64,000 bases of DNA from Streptomyces sp. P3 (GCA_016893485.2 JAFEKX020000001.1:6527501-6591500), one strand, 5' to 3'. Numbered from the stretch's first letter, positions 38,210 to 46,718 are shown. The notes: generated by a model from the sequence alone, not told the origin. Program-made: numbers and translations.

Positions 38210-38319
38210 GCCCCAACTCACCGGGCAGACGCACTGCTTGGGCCGCGACTCCTTCTCGGTGAGCGGCCGGTCCGAGCCTGGCTCGCGCCCGGCGGACGCC
38301 GAGCATGGGCCCCAGCTAG

Positions 38320-38722
38320 CCCGATGGGCAGGTGATTTGGCCCCCGCCTGCCCCGGCTTCACCCCTCCCGGCAGGCGCCTAGGCAGCCTCCGCTCGCCTC
38401 ACCCCTCCCCGCAGGTGCCCCGTTTGAGCCCCGACTCGCTCCGGCTTTGCCCCCGGCACGCGCTCCGCCTGAGCTTTAACTCGCCCGAGGGGCAAGTGGT
38501 TTGGCTCCGGCCTGCCCCGGCTCCACACCTCCCGGCAGGCGCCCAGGCGGCCTCCGCTCGCCCCACCCCTCCCTGCAGGAGCCCCGCTTGAGCCCCGACT
38601 CGTTCCGGCTCCGCTCCCCCGCACGCGCTCGGCCCGAGCTGCAACTCGCCCGATGGGCAAGTGATTTGGCCCCATTCGCTCCGGCTTCACCCCTCCCGGA
38701 CGCGCACACCCCTAGCCGTAAC
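38320..38722. repeat. imperfect tandem repeat of about 165 bp (2.4 copies)
   Basis: Units begin at 38320, 38484 and 38649 with CCCGATGGGCAGGTGATTTG-type starts, so the period is 164-165 bp. The third unit is cut after about 70 bp. A more decayed copy may precede from about 38215. Short stop-poor frames here are artefacts of the repeats. The gap 38213-38945 has no supported gene. Confidence 0.8.
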
Positions 38723-38835
38723 TCGCATTACAGAAACACCACTTGATCCCTCGGCCCCTCCAGCCCAACCTGCCCCGCCAAGCGCACGGCCCCCCGCAAA
38801 GAAGCACCCTGAACCGCAACCCGCTTACCTTCCCT

Positions 38836-38880
38836 GCAAGCGCAAGCGCAAGCGCAAGCGCAAGCGCAAGCGCAAGCGCA
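38836..38880. repeat. hexanucleotide microsatellite (GCAAGC)7
   Basis: Seven perfect GCAAGC copies plus GCA, 65 bp downstream of the ketoacyl-synthase stop. Such pure hexamer arrays are uncommon in bacterial chromosomes. The remaining sequence from 38885 to 38945 shows nothing I can name. Confidence 0.95.
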
Positions 38881-38945
38881 CGCACAGCCCGAGCCCCAAC
38901 TCCCCCTGCACATAAGCCGTTTGAGCCCACCCGCCCCAGCCCTGT

Positions 38946-40731
38946 CTACCTAACCCGCCGAAGCGCCAACACCGCGTTGTGCCCCCGAACCCGAACGAAT
39001 TGCTCAGCGCCAGATCCCCACCCCGGGCAACTCCCGCCCCACCCCCGTCACCACATCCAGCCCGATCGCATCGTCCACGTCCGCATCCCCCACCCCCACG
39101 GTCGGCGGCACCACCCGTGATGCAGGGTCAGTACCGTCGCCACCGCCTCCACCCCGCCCGCGGCCCCCTGCAGATGCCCGAGATGCCCCTTGATCGCGGT
39201 GACGGGAACGTTTCTGCGGCCGAATACCGCGCGCAGCGCACCCGCCTCCGCGAGATCCCCTCCACCGTCGCCGTCGCATGGGCGTTCACATGGACGACGT
39301 CCACGACATGCCCGCCCGCGTCCCGCACCGCCCGCCGCACGGCGAGTGCGACCCCGGCGCCCGACGGGTCAGGCGCCGCCATGTGGTGCGCGTCGGCGGA
39401 CAGGCCCCACCCCGCGGCCTCGCAGTAGATCCGCGCCCCCCCGCGCGCGGGCGTGCTCCTCGGCCTCCAGGACGAGCACCCCCGCGCCCTCCCCGTTCAC
39501 GAACCCGTCCCGGTCCTTGCCGAACGGCCGTGACGGCGACGACCCGTCCGCCACACCCCGCGTGGACAGCGCCCGCATCGCCGCGAACGACGCCATGATC
39601 GCCGGTGTGACGACCGCCTCGGCCCCGCCCGCGAGGGCGACGTCGATCCGGCCGTACCGTATGCGGTCGATCGCCGACCCGATCGCCTCCGTGCCGGAGG
39701 CGCACGCCGCGGTGACCGTGCGGGCCTCGCCGGTGATGTGCAGGTCGAGGGAGACCTGGGACGACGCCTGCGACGGCACCGTCATGGGCGTGGTGAGCGG
39801 CGAGACCGCCCGCGGCCCCTTCTCGCGCAGCTTGCGGTCGCCGCCGACGAGGATCGACGCGTCCCCGAGGATCGTCCCGAGGCTGACCCCGATCCGCTCG
39901 GGATCGAGCCCGCTCTCCCGCGTGCCGCCCGCCACGAACCCGGCGTCGCCCCACGCCTCCCGCGCGGCCAGCACCGCGAACTGCGCCGCCCGGTTCATCC
40001 GCCGCGCCGCCGCCCGCGGCAACAGCTCCGCCGGGTCCACGGGCACGGTCCCGGCCACCCGCACGGGCAACTCCGCGAACTCCTCGCCCTCCAACTCCCG
40101 TATCCCGTGCCGTCCTTCGAGCAGCCCCCGCCACAGTTCGCCGACCCCGACCCCGAGCGGCGTGACGGCCCCCAGCCCGGTCACCACCACCCGCCGCGGC
40201 CCACCGACCGCCGCCGTCGCCCGCTTTGGCCGCGGCAGATGCCGTACGACATGCTCCGCGTCCGCCAGTCCCCGCACCTCGGCGTCGGACGCGACCTCGT
40301 CCGTGCTGCCGTCGAGGTCCCGGTGCCACACGCCCCAGCGCCGTACGTACGACACCTCGTCGGCGCCCGGGTCGACCACCCGCAGCGAGGTCACCCGGTC
40401 GCCCTCATGGAACTCGGCGCCGGTGAGGTCGTCGGAGACGAGGTGGGGATCGCGCCGGCGTTCAGCCGGCGGCACGCGCTGATGACGCGGCGGTCGCGGC
40501 CGAGCACCTCGTCGTGGTCGGTGCCGCCGAGCGGGGGCCGCAGGGTGACGCGGATCGTCTCGGGGTCTCGGGGAGGGTGTGCGTCACGACGTACCAGCAG
40601 GAGCGCCCGGCGTCGTCCGGGGTCAGCGCGATCAGGTCGCCCGGGATGACCTCGGCGGCGGACACCGGATGGGGAGCGAACGGAACGTCCGACGAATCCG
40701 ACGAGTCATGCAAATAGGGCGAATTGGACAT
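38946..40731 (-). CDS. beta-ketoacyl-ACP synthase (KAS II/FabF-like) with extra N-terminal domain
   Basis: A fusion of about 596 residues. The N-terminal 175 residues, from ATG 40731 (MSNSPYLHDSSDSSDVPFAP), contain VIPGDLIALTPDDAGRSCWY and FHEGDRVTSLRVVDPGADEV and match no domain I know. The condensing-enzyme part starts RRVVVTGLGAVTPLG and keeps the Cys-His-His triad: TVTAACASGTEAIGSAI, VHVNAHATATVEG and IKGHLGHLQGAAGG, ending NSFGFGGHNAVLALRR. At least eight indels occur (near 40576, 40453, 39438, 39252, 39106, 39017, 38985). No acyl-carrier protein or partner synthase is adjacent, so the product is unknown. Confidence 0.82.
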
Positions 40732-41070
40732 AGTTCTACACACTCCCTGGGTCAGAACGGACTTATGGTGCGATGCAAACCATCCCGAGTGAACTGGACG
40801 AAACCGGAAAAGGCCACGGTTGAAAGGTGAACCGATTACGCCCCGGGAGCTCTCAAGGTCCGCTGAAATAGGGTGAGTTGTCCAATTGATCACCCGGGTT
40901 ATGTGTGGAACGTCACTTTCGTGGCCGTCCCAGCCGTCCCCGCACGCACTTGTTCCCTGGATTTAACGCAAGGCCCTCTGGCAACTCCCTTTCTACGCGC
41001 GTAACTTGAGCCGACTCCCCACAGGCACCCCGGTATCGGCAGCTAGACGAAGCACGAGGAGACCGCCAGC
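40732..41070. other. 339-bp divergent promoter region, no gene seen
   Basis: It lies between the ketoacyl-synthase and secreted nuclease genes, which are divergent. It is AT-richer than average (e.g. GGATTTAACGCAAGG near 40958). I looked for a PHO box or clear dyad for the nuclease and found none that convinces. Confidence 0.5.
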
Positions 41071-43509
41071 GTGTCCAGACCTGAAGGGCGTAGACCCCGC
41101 GCCCGCCGCACCTCCCAAGCGATCGTCGCGGTCGGCGCGGCGGGAGCGTTCGCCTTCACCGCCCTGCCCAGCGCGTCCGCAACTCCCTCCGCCTCGGCGG
41201 TGATTGCCGAGGTGTACGGCGGCGGGGGCAACTCGGGAGCCACCCTGACCCGGGACTTCGTCGAACTCGGCAACGCCGGTTCCGCGGCCTACGACCTGTC
41301 GGGCTACAGCGTCCAGTACCTGCCCGGTACGCCGTCCGCCGGCTCCACCTGGCAGGTCACCGCCCTCACCGGCGCGATCGCCCCCGGCGCCCGCTACCTG
41401 GTCGGCGAGGGCACCGGCAGCGGCGGCACGACCGCGCTGCCCACCACCGACGCCACCGGCTCGATCGCGATGAGCGCCACCTCCGGCACGATCGCCCTGG
41501 TCTCCGGCACCGCCGCGCTGACCTGCAAGACCGCCGCGGACTGCGCGGCCGACCCGAGCATCGTCGACCTCGCGGGCTACGGCACCGCGGTCGTCCGCGA
41601 GGGCAGCGGCCCGGCCACCGGCGCCTCCAACACGGCCGCGGTCGCCCGCGCCGACTCGCTCGCCGACACCGACGACAACGCGGCCGACTTCACCGGCGGC
41701 ACCCCGACCCCGTCAACTCGGCTGGCCAGACGCCCGGTTCGGGCGACGGCGGCGGTGGCGACGGCGGCTCGCCCACCGACCCCGGCACGGTCCGCGTCCA
41801 CGACATCCAGGGCACGACCCGCCTCTCGCCGTACGCGGGCCAGACGGTCACCCGCGTCCCCGGCATCGTCACCGGCGTCCGCGGCAGCGGCTCCCTCGGC
41901 TACTGGATCCAGGACCCGACCCCGACACCGACCCGCGCACCAGCGAGGCCGTGTTCGTCTACACGGGTTCCGCCAAACCCACGGTGGGGTGGGCGATTCG
42001 GTCCTGGTCACCGGCAAGGTCACCGAGTACTACCCGAGCAGCACCAGCCAGTCGAACACCGAGATCGGCGGCCCGACCACCACGGTCCTCTCCAGCGGCA
42101 ACGCGCTGCCCGACGCCGTCGCGCTCAACGCCACCTCGGTCCCCGACGCCTACATCCCGACCGCGTCCGGCGGCAGCATCGAGTCCCTCGCGCTCCAACC
42201 GACCGTCTACGCCCAGGACTTCTACGAGTCCCTGGAGGGCATGCGGGTCACCTTCGCCGACGCCCGTGTCGTCGGCGCGAGCGACGCGTACGGCGAGCTG
42301 TGGGTCACCGTGAAGCCGACGGAGAACGCCACGGCACGCGGTGGCACCCTCTACTCCTCCTACGACCAGCCCAACACCGGTCGTATCGAGGTGATGTCAC
42401 TCGACACCACCTCAACCTTCCCCGCCGCCAACGTCGGTGACGAGCTGTCAGGCGTCACGACCGGCCCGCTCGACTACTCCACCTACGGCGGCTACAACGT
42501 CCAGGCCACCCAGCTCGGCATCCTCGTCGACAAGGGCCTGAAGCAGGAGGTGACCCGCCGTCAGGAGAAGGACGAGCTGGCGGTCGCCACGTACAACGTC
42601 GAGAACCTGGACGCGCTCGACACCCAGGAGAAGTTCGACCGGCTCGCCGAGGGCGTCGCGGTCAACCTCAACTCGCCCGACATCGTGGCCCTGGAGGAGA
42701 TCCAGGACGACAACGGCGCGACGAACGACGGCACGGTGACCGCCGAGGCCACCTTGAAGCGCTTCACGGACGCGGTCCGTGCGGCCGGCGGCCCGGCGTA
42801 CAAGTGGCGTTACGTCTCGCCGACGAACAACGCGGACGGCGGCGAGCCCGGCGGCAACATCCGCCAGGTCTTCCTCTTCAACCCGAAGCGGGTCTCCTTC
42901 ACCGACCACACGGGCGGCGACGCCACGACGGCCACGAGCGTGGTGAAGACCCGCAAGGGCGTCCAACTCACCTACTCCCCGGGCCGGATCGACCCGACCA
43001 ACGCGGCCTGGGAGGACAGCCGCAAGCCGCTGGTCGGCGAGTTCACCTTCCAGGGCGAGCAGGTCTTCGTGATCGCCAACCACTTCATCTCCAAGGGCGG
43101 CGACCAGCCGATCCACGGCCGCTACCAGCCCCCGGCCCGCAGCTCCGAGACCCAGCGCGCGGCCCAGGCGGCGGAGGTCAACACCTTCGTCAAGTCCCTG
43201 CTGACGGCGGACAGGAACGCCAAGGCGGTCGTCCTCGGCGACCTCAACGACTACGAGTTCTCCCAGACGGTGACCACCCTGACGGCCGGCAAGGTCCTCA
43301 AGCCCCTGATCACCACCCTCCCCGCCGCCGAGCGCTACACCTACGTCTACGACGGCAACTCCCAAACCCTGGACCACATCCTCACCAGCCCCGCGGTGAC
43401 GTCCTTCACCTACGACGTCGTGCACATCAACGCGGAGTTCGCGGACCAGGCGAGCGACCACGACCCGCAGATCGTACGGATCGACCTGTCGAAGTGCCGT
43501 AGGCGCTAG
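41071..43509 (+). CDS. secreted endonuclease/exonuclease/phosphatase-family nuclease (ExeM/NucH-like)
   Basis: An exported DNase-type enzyme of about 812 residues. The signal peptide is Tat-like (RARRTSQAIVAVGAAGAFAF, cleavage near ASA-TP). A lamin-tail domain (residues 40-210: VIAEVYGGGGNSG, RDFVELGNAGSAAYDLSGYS) is followed by an OB-like YhcR/NucH middle part. The C-terminal EEP catalytic domain has VATYNVENLDALDTQEKFDR, IVALEEIQDDNGATN, VIANHFISKGGD, VVLGDLNDYEFSQT and ASDHDPQIV. The single open frame hides three indels. Between about 41716 and 41985 the translation is out of frame and should read QTPGSGDGGGG and GIVTGVRGSGSLGYWIQDPT. Confidence 0.92.
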   Translation: MSRPEGRRPRARRTSQAIVAVGAAGAFAFTALPSASATPSASAVIAEVYGGGGNSGATLTRDFVELGNAGSAAYDLSGYSVQYLPGTPSAGSTWQVTALTGAIAPGARYLVGEGTGSGGTTALPTTDATGSIAMSATSGTIALVSGTAALTCKTAADCAADPSIVDLAGYGTAVVREGSGPATGASNTAAVARADSLADTDDNAADFTGGTPTPSTRLARRPVRATAAVATAARPPTPARSASTTSRARPASRRTRARRSPASPASSPASAAAAPSATGSRTRPRHRPAHQRGRVRLHGFRQTHGGVGDSVLVTGKVTEYYPSSTSQSNTEIGGPTTTVLSSGNALPDAVALNATSVPDAYIPTASGGSIESLALQPTVYAQDFYESLEGMRVTFADARVVGASDAYGELWVTVKPTENATARGGTLYSSYDQPNTGRIEVMSLDTTSTFPAANVGDELSGVTTGPLDYSTYGGYNVQATQLGILVDKGLKQEVTRRQEKDELAVATYNVENLDALDTQEKFDRLAEGVAVNLNSPDIVALEEIQDDNGATNDGTVTAEATLKRFTDAVRAAGGPAYKWRYVSPTNNADGGEPGGNIRQVFLFNPKRVSFTDHTGGDATTATSVVKTRKGVQLTYSPGRIDPTNAAWEDSRKPLVGEFTFQGEQVFVIANHFISKGGDQPIHGRYQPPARSSETQRAAQAAEVNTFVKSLLTADRNAKAVVLGDLNDYEFSQTVTTLTAGKVLKPLITTLPAAERYTYVYDGNSQTLDHILTSPAVTSFTYDVVHINAEFADQASDHDPQIVRIDLSKCRRR

Positions 43510-43588
43510 CGGATTTGAGTGACGTTTGGTGGGGCGGAACGGCACAAGCCGCCCGCCCCACCAAGCTCCCGGCGCCGGGCAGGGCAAC

Positions 43589-43625
43589 TCCCAAGGGGCG
43601 CGGGGAACCGCGCGACCAGCCACCA
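43589..43625. repeat. dispersed intergenic element, copy 4
   Basis: AAGGGGCGCGGGGAACCGCG followed by CGACCAGCCAC matches the element at 24108 and 26286. It lies just downstream of the secreted nuclease gene. Confidence 0.7.
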
Positions 43626-43689
43626 CGCACCTGTACACCCCGGCAGGCAACAGCAGCCGTAGCGCCCGCTGTCCCACCCCAACCGCCGC

Positions 43690-43856
43690 CGTACGCCCCT
43701 CGTCCAGTGCACGGTGGCGAGCAACTCCGGTGCGTCGACGGTCCCGTTGGGGTCCCGCACCAACCCGGTGATCAGCCAGTGCCCGAACACCACGAGCACG
43801 ATGACCCACGCACCAACGCCTCGGCCGAGACGATCAACGGGGGCCACTTCCTGCAC
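43690..43856 (-). pseudogene. N-terminal remnant of an acyltransferase-3-like membrane protein
   Basis: About 50 residues are recognisable: MQEVAPVDRLGRGVGAWVIV LVVFGHWLITGLVRDP and APELLATVHW. This resembles the first TM segment and loop of acyltransferase family 3 membrane proteins. Homology ends abruptly at about 43700, and the following 190 bp do not continue the protein in any frame but contain a dispersed repeat (43589-43625). So a real deletion seems likely here, unlike the one-base errors elsewhere. Confidence 0.5.
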
Positions 43857-43898
43857 CGACGGGGTATCGGTGACCCGGCATCAGGAACCCCGAGGTAC

Positions 43899-43915
43899 TG
43901 TTACTACCAGTAACA
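43899..43915. promoter_or_regulatory. inverted repeat TGTTACT-ACC-AGTAACA
   Basis: A perfect 7-bp dyad with a 3-bp spacer, 43 bp upstream of the acyltransferase remnant's start. The TTACT/AGTAA form is common for TetR-type operators in actinobacteria. It may be an orphaned operator, or may serve something on the + strand. Confidence 0.55.
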
Positions 43916-44256
43916 ACCCGCAGGTGAGAGGCTTGTCGTTACTCACTTTCGGGTGACGTGCCCGACGGGCCTGGGGTGGCGCACCGTGGCGATCGCCGAG
44001 CACGGACCAGTGTCCGCAGGGGCCGTCCGCTCGCCGGGGCGTCAACCTGGTGCATCAGGTACATAAATGGACGGTACAGGCGACAGTCACGGAAACACGA
44101 CTGACTCGTAACACGATTCACGTATCACTCATATCCCGACCGCCCGGTGGAGAAGGTGTGGGTGTGCGGCCAACAGGCCGCCACCCGCACACCGCACAGC
44201 CCGGGGTCCGGCCGTAGCCGTATCCAGGGGAGTGCCCGCACCATGCTGGGGAACCC
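43916..44256. other. 341-bp region without a supported gene
   Basis: It is AT-richer, with TACATAAATGG at 44060 and a likely promoter for the downstream lamin-tail gene. Short frames here lack coding character. I see no RNA gene. Confidence 0.45.
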
Positions 44257-44897
44257 GTGACCTCTTCACCTTCCGTGTCCGTCCGCCGTCTGGCCGCCGC
44301 CGCGCTCGCGGCAGGCGCTCTCGTCGGCGCGGCAGCACTGCCGGCGACCGCTGCCGACCATCACGCGGCCCGGTCGAACGTGGAGATCAGCCGCGTGCAG
44401 TACGACTCTCCGGGACCGGAGGACCGCTCCAACCGCTCCTGAACAACGAGTGGGTGGAGATCACCAACCACACCCGCACCGCCGTGAACCTCGACGGCTG
44501 GAAGCTGTCGAACAAGGGTGGCGAGACCTACACCTTCCACCACTACCGCCTGGACGGCCACGCCACCGTCCGCATCCACACCGGTATCGGCCGCGACACC
44601 AACCGCGACCTCTACCAGGACCGCCACAACTACATCTGGGACAACCGCGCCGACACCGCCACCCTCCGCAACGACCACCGCCGCCTCGTGGACGACACGT
44701 CCTGGGGGAACCACCGTGGCGGTCACGGGGGTGGCGGTCACAACGGGGGCGGTCACGGGGGTGGCGGTCACAACGAGGGCGGTCACGGGGGTGGCGGCCA
44801 CAACGGAGGCGGACACGACGGTGGCGGCCACAGCGGTGGCGGACACGACGGTGGCGGCCACAGCGGTGGCGGTCATGGTGGTGGGGGCCGCCGCTGA
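44257..44897 (+). CDS. secreted lamin-tail-domain protein with Gly/His repeats
   Basis: An exported protein of about 213 residues. GTG 44257 follows GGGGAA. The signal peptide is VSVRRLAAAALAAGALVGAA with a PATAADH cleavage region. A lamin-tail-like domain follows: NVEISRVQYDSPGPEDRSNR, then after one missing C at 44431 (TCCCTG read TCCTG) LNNEWVEITNHTRTAVNLDG WKLSN. The tail from residue 153 is nearly all Gly and His in HGGGGHN/HDGGGHS units, encoded by a minisatellite. Such tails can bind metal ions (inference). No neighbour suggests a pathway. Confidence 0.85.
44716..44890. repeat. coding minisatellite for Gly/His repeats
   Basis: About ten copies of a 15-18 bp GGTGGCGGTCACAA-type unit in frame with the lamin-tail gene. 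Copy number could change without shifting the frame when whole units are lost or gained. Confidence 0.8.
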
Positions 44898-45094
44898 TTG
44901 CCTGCAGTACGACGTCATGACGCCGAGGCGGTGACGTGATGACGGGCGGCGCGCTTCCCCAACCGGGGGCGCGCCGCTCGCGTCTGCACCGAACGACTGC
45001 TGGTCGGCAACTGCCCCAGCGCCCGCCCCGAGGAAACCTGTGGATAGCCTCGTTGCGATCACATGCCCATGGCAGCGACGGGGGAGTTCACGCG

Positions 45095-45322
45095 ATGGCG
45101 AAGAAGCCGGTACGCGCGGCACTGGGAGACATCTGGCTCAAGTGCCTTGTCTGCCAAGGAGATCTGTTCCGGGACCGAGGCGTCCTGCTCAACAGCACCG
45201 GCATGGAATTCATGAAACTGGCCTGGGCCGACGAGAACGCCACCGGCCTGATCTGCTGGCGCTGCGGCTACGTCCACCTGTTCGTGAACAAGGACATCAA
45301 GCTGTATCGGGCGGACCGGTAG
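45095..45322 (+). CDS. small zinc-ribbon hypothetical protein (75 aa)
   Basis: An intact protein, MAKKPVRAALGDIWLKCLVC, with two Cys pairs: C-x2-C in KCLVCQGDLF and C-x2-C in LICWRCGYVHLFVNKD, the pattern of a zinc ribbon. ATG 45095 is preceded by GGGGAG. It ends KLYRADR. Convergent with the gene at 45436. No function can be assigned. Confidence 0.75.
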   Translation: MAKKPVRAALGDIWLKCLVCQGDLFRDRGVLLNSTGMEFMKLAWADENATGLICWRCGYVHLFVNKDIKLYRADR

Positions 45323-45362
45323 CGGAAGCGGCGGCTCAAGTAACCTGGCTGGCCTGCTTGTT

Positions 45363-45410
45363 GGAGCTGGAGCTGGAGCTGGAGCTGGAGCTGGAGCTGG
45401 AGCTGGAGCT
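45363..45410. repeat. hexanucleotide microsatellite (GGAGCT)8
   Basis: Eight perfect copies, located 26 bp beyond the stop of the minus-strand gene at 45436. In an alternative frame of that gene it would encode a long serine tail, so frame changes could add or remove it. Confidence 0.95.
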
Positions 45411-45435
45411 GGGGGCTGGGGGCTGGTGGCTGGGC

Positions 45436-46171
45436 CTAGGTGGGCCTGGGAGCGGGAGCGGGAACGCCAAGCCGGCGGAGGGCGCGGACAACGCGATTCC
45501 CGGACACTTCGCTGCGCTGCGCTGGGCGCCTACTGCCCCCGGCGACCGGCCCAGTGGCCTGGACTCGCTCTGCGGCGAGCAGCCGCGCGAGGTCGTCGCG
45601 CGCGCTGTCGAGCGTGGTGAGCATCTGCATCCGGGTCTGCTCGAAGCGGGGCTCGGTCTCGACACCGAGATCGTGCCGCAGCGTGACCCGCAGGAGATAC
45701 ACGCCGTCGGACAACGACTTGCCGAACCACCTCCTCGCCCGCTGATAAGCAGCGTCGAGGTCGGGACTGCCGGGCAGCTGCTTGACGACCGAATACCCCA
45801 CTCCGAGCGCCCTGTTGAGAGCCGAGGCCACGTCAGGACGTCCCTCGCCAGCGCCATCTGAGCCTGGGAGTACTCGTCGGCCCAGGCCTCCTTGGCAGCG
45901 TCGAGCAGCGCCGGGTCGACACTCTCACCCCGCTGAGCCGCTTCGACTGCGTCCCGTGCGGCGACCCGGTAAGCGCGAGCGGTGGTGTTGAGCCGGGCAT
46001 AGAGATCCCGTCGGTTCTCTACCGCCTGCTCGTGGCGCTCCTGCTCCCGCTCACGATCAGCACGCTGATTCTGCTCCCGGTTGGCGCGCTGGCTGAGCAA
46101 CGCCCCACCCAGAGTCCCGCCCAACGTCCCCCGACACCGATGATCGCGACGGCAAGCGTGGTCACATCCAC
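45436..46171 (-). CDS. membrane-anchored hypothetical protein flanked by simple repeats
   Basis: A protein of about 245 residues. GTG 46171 behind GGGGGA begins MDVTTLAVAIIGVGG, a single hydrophobic N-terminal anchor continuing GTLGGTLGGALLSQRANREQ. A charged helical part follows (NQRADREREQERHEQAVENR, AYRVAARDAVEAAQRGESVD). After the second break it reads MASALNRALGVGYSVVKQLP and VYLLRVTLRHDLGVETEPRF. Breaks near 46133 and 45843, one base each. It resembles small anchored coiled-coil proteins common in streptomycetes; no function known. Repeats lie 32 bp upstream of its start and 25 bp after its stop. Confidence 0.65.
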
Positions 46172-46203
46172 GAGATCCCCCAACTCGTCCCGTCGTTTGC
46201 ACC

Positions 46204-46292
46204 TGGCTGCTGGCTGCTGGCTGCTGGCTGCTGGCTGCTGGCTGCTGGCTGGCTGGCTGGCTGGCTGCTGGCTGGCTGGCTGGCTGGCTGGC
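46204..46292. repeat. compound microsatellite (TGGCTGC)6-(TGGC)4-TGGCTGC-(TGGC)6
   Basis: A perfect 89-bp array of heptamers and tetramers, 32 bp upstream of the minus-strand start at 46171, that is, in its promoter region. Neither 7 nor 4 is a multiple of the helical repeat, so length changes would rotate flanking promoter elements. Confidence 0.95.
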
Positions 46293-46400
46293 GGTGACGA
46301 AGACAACTCACTTGCGCCCTTGCCCCATGACCCTGCCCACGCCTCGTCCGCAGATCCTGACACGCGGCCACCGCAGGCGGCATCCGCCTGCACACACGCG

Positions 46401-46440
46401 AAGACCCCGTCCTCAGCTGGCGCGCTGATGGCGGGGTCTT
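46401..46440 (-). terminator. terminator of tRNA-Arg
   Basis: AAGACCCCG and CGGGGTCTT form a 9-bp stem 19 bp beyond the tRNA 3' end in the direction of transcription. This is the usual form of a tRNA terminator in streptomycetes. Confidence 0.7.
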
Positions 46441-46458
46441 TAGGCACCTAATCCAAGG

Positions 46459-46530
46459 TGCCCCCGGCAGGATTCGAACCTGCGCACACGGCTCCGGAGG
46501 CCGTTGCTCTATCCCCTGAGCTACGGGGGC
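46459..46530 (-). tRNA. tRNA-Arg (anticodon CCG)
   Basis: The 72-nt cloverleaf reads GCCCCCG acceptor arm, D arm GCTCAGGGGATAGAGC, anticodon arm ACGGC-CTCCGGA-GCCGT with anticodon CCG (decodes CGG), and T arm GCAGG-TTCGAAT-CCTGC. The acceptor closes with CGGGGGC and discriminator A. CCA is not encoded (CC follows, then T). Transcribed toward lower coordinates. Confidence 0.96.
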
Positions 46531-46718
46531 GTGTCCGTCGCGGTGATCGCGGCGACGGGTAGAACCCTACCAGCTACTTGCGGGTGTCCATGAACAGGTT
46601 TCCCGGTGATCAGGAGGTGGTCGGGAAGGTGGGCAGGGAGGCGTGGTGGGTCGCTCGCAGGGGGTGGAAGTGGGGGAAAACCCGGACGCGGTGGCCGGTC
46701 CGGACCTACTCTCGAGTT

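Noticed and set aside
38213..38900. Short overlapping reading frames on both strands in the 165-bp repeats
   Set aside because: They repeat with the DNA period, have no start signals or protein features, and exist in several frames at once.
41713..41990. Arg/Ala/Pro-rich linker in the secreted nuclease
   Set aside because: It is out of frame; another frame gives sequence that fits the NucH-like middle domain.
46032..46451. Reading frames through the TGGCTGC array (Leu/Ala/Gly-rich or Gln/Pro/Ala/Ser-rich)
   Set aside because: They are translations of simple repeats; the real gene is on the minus strand ending upstream of the array.
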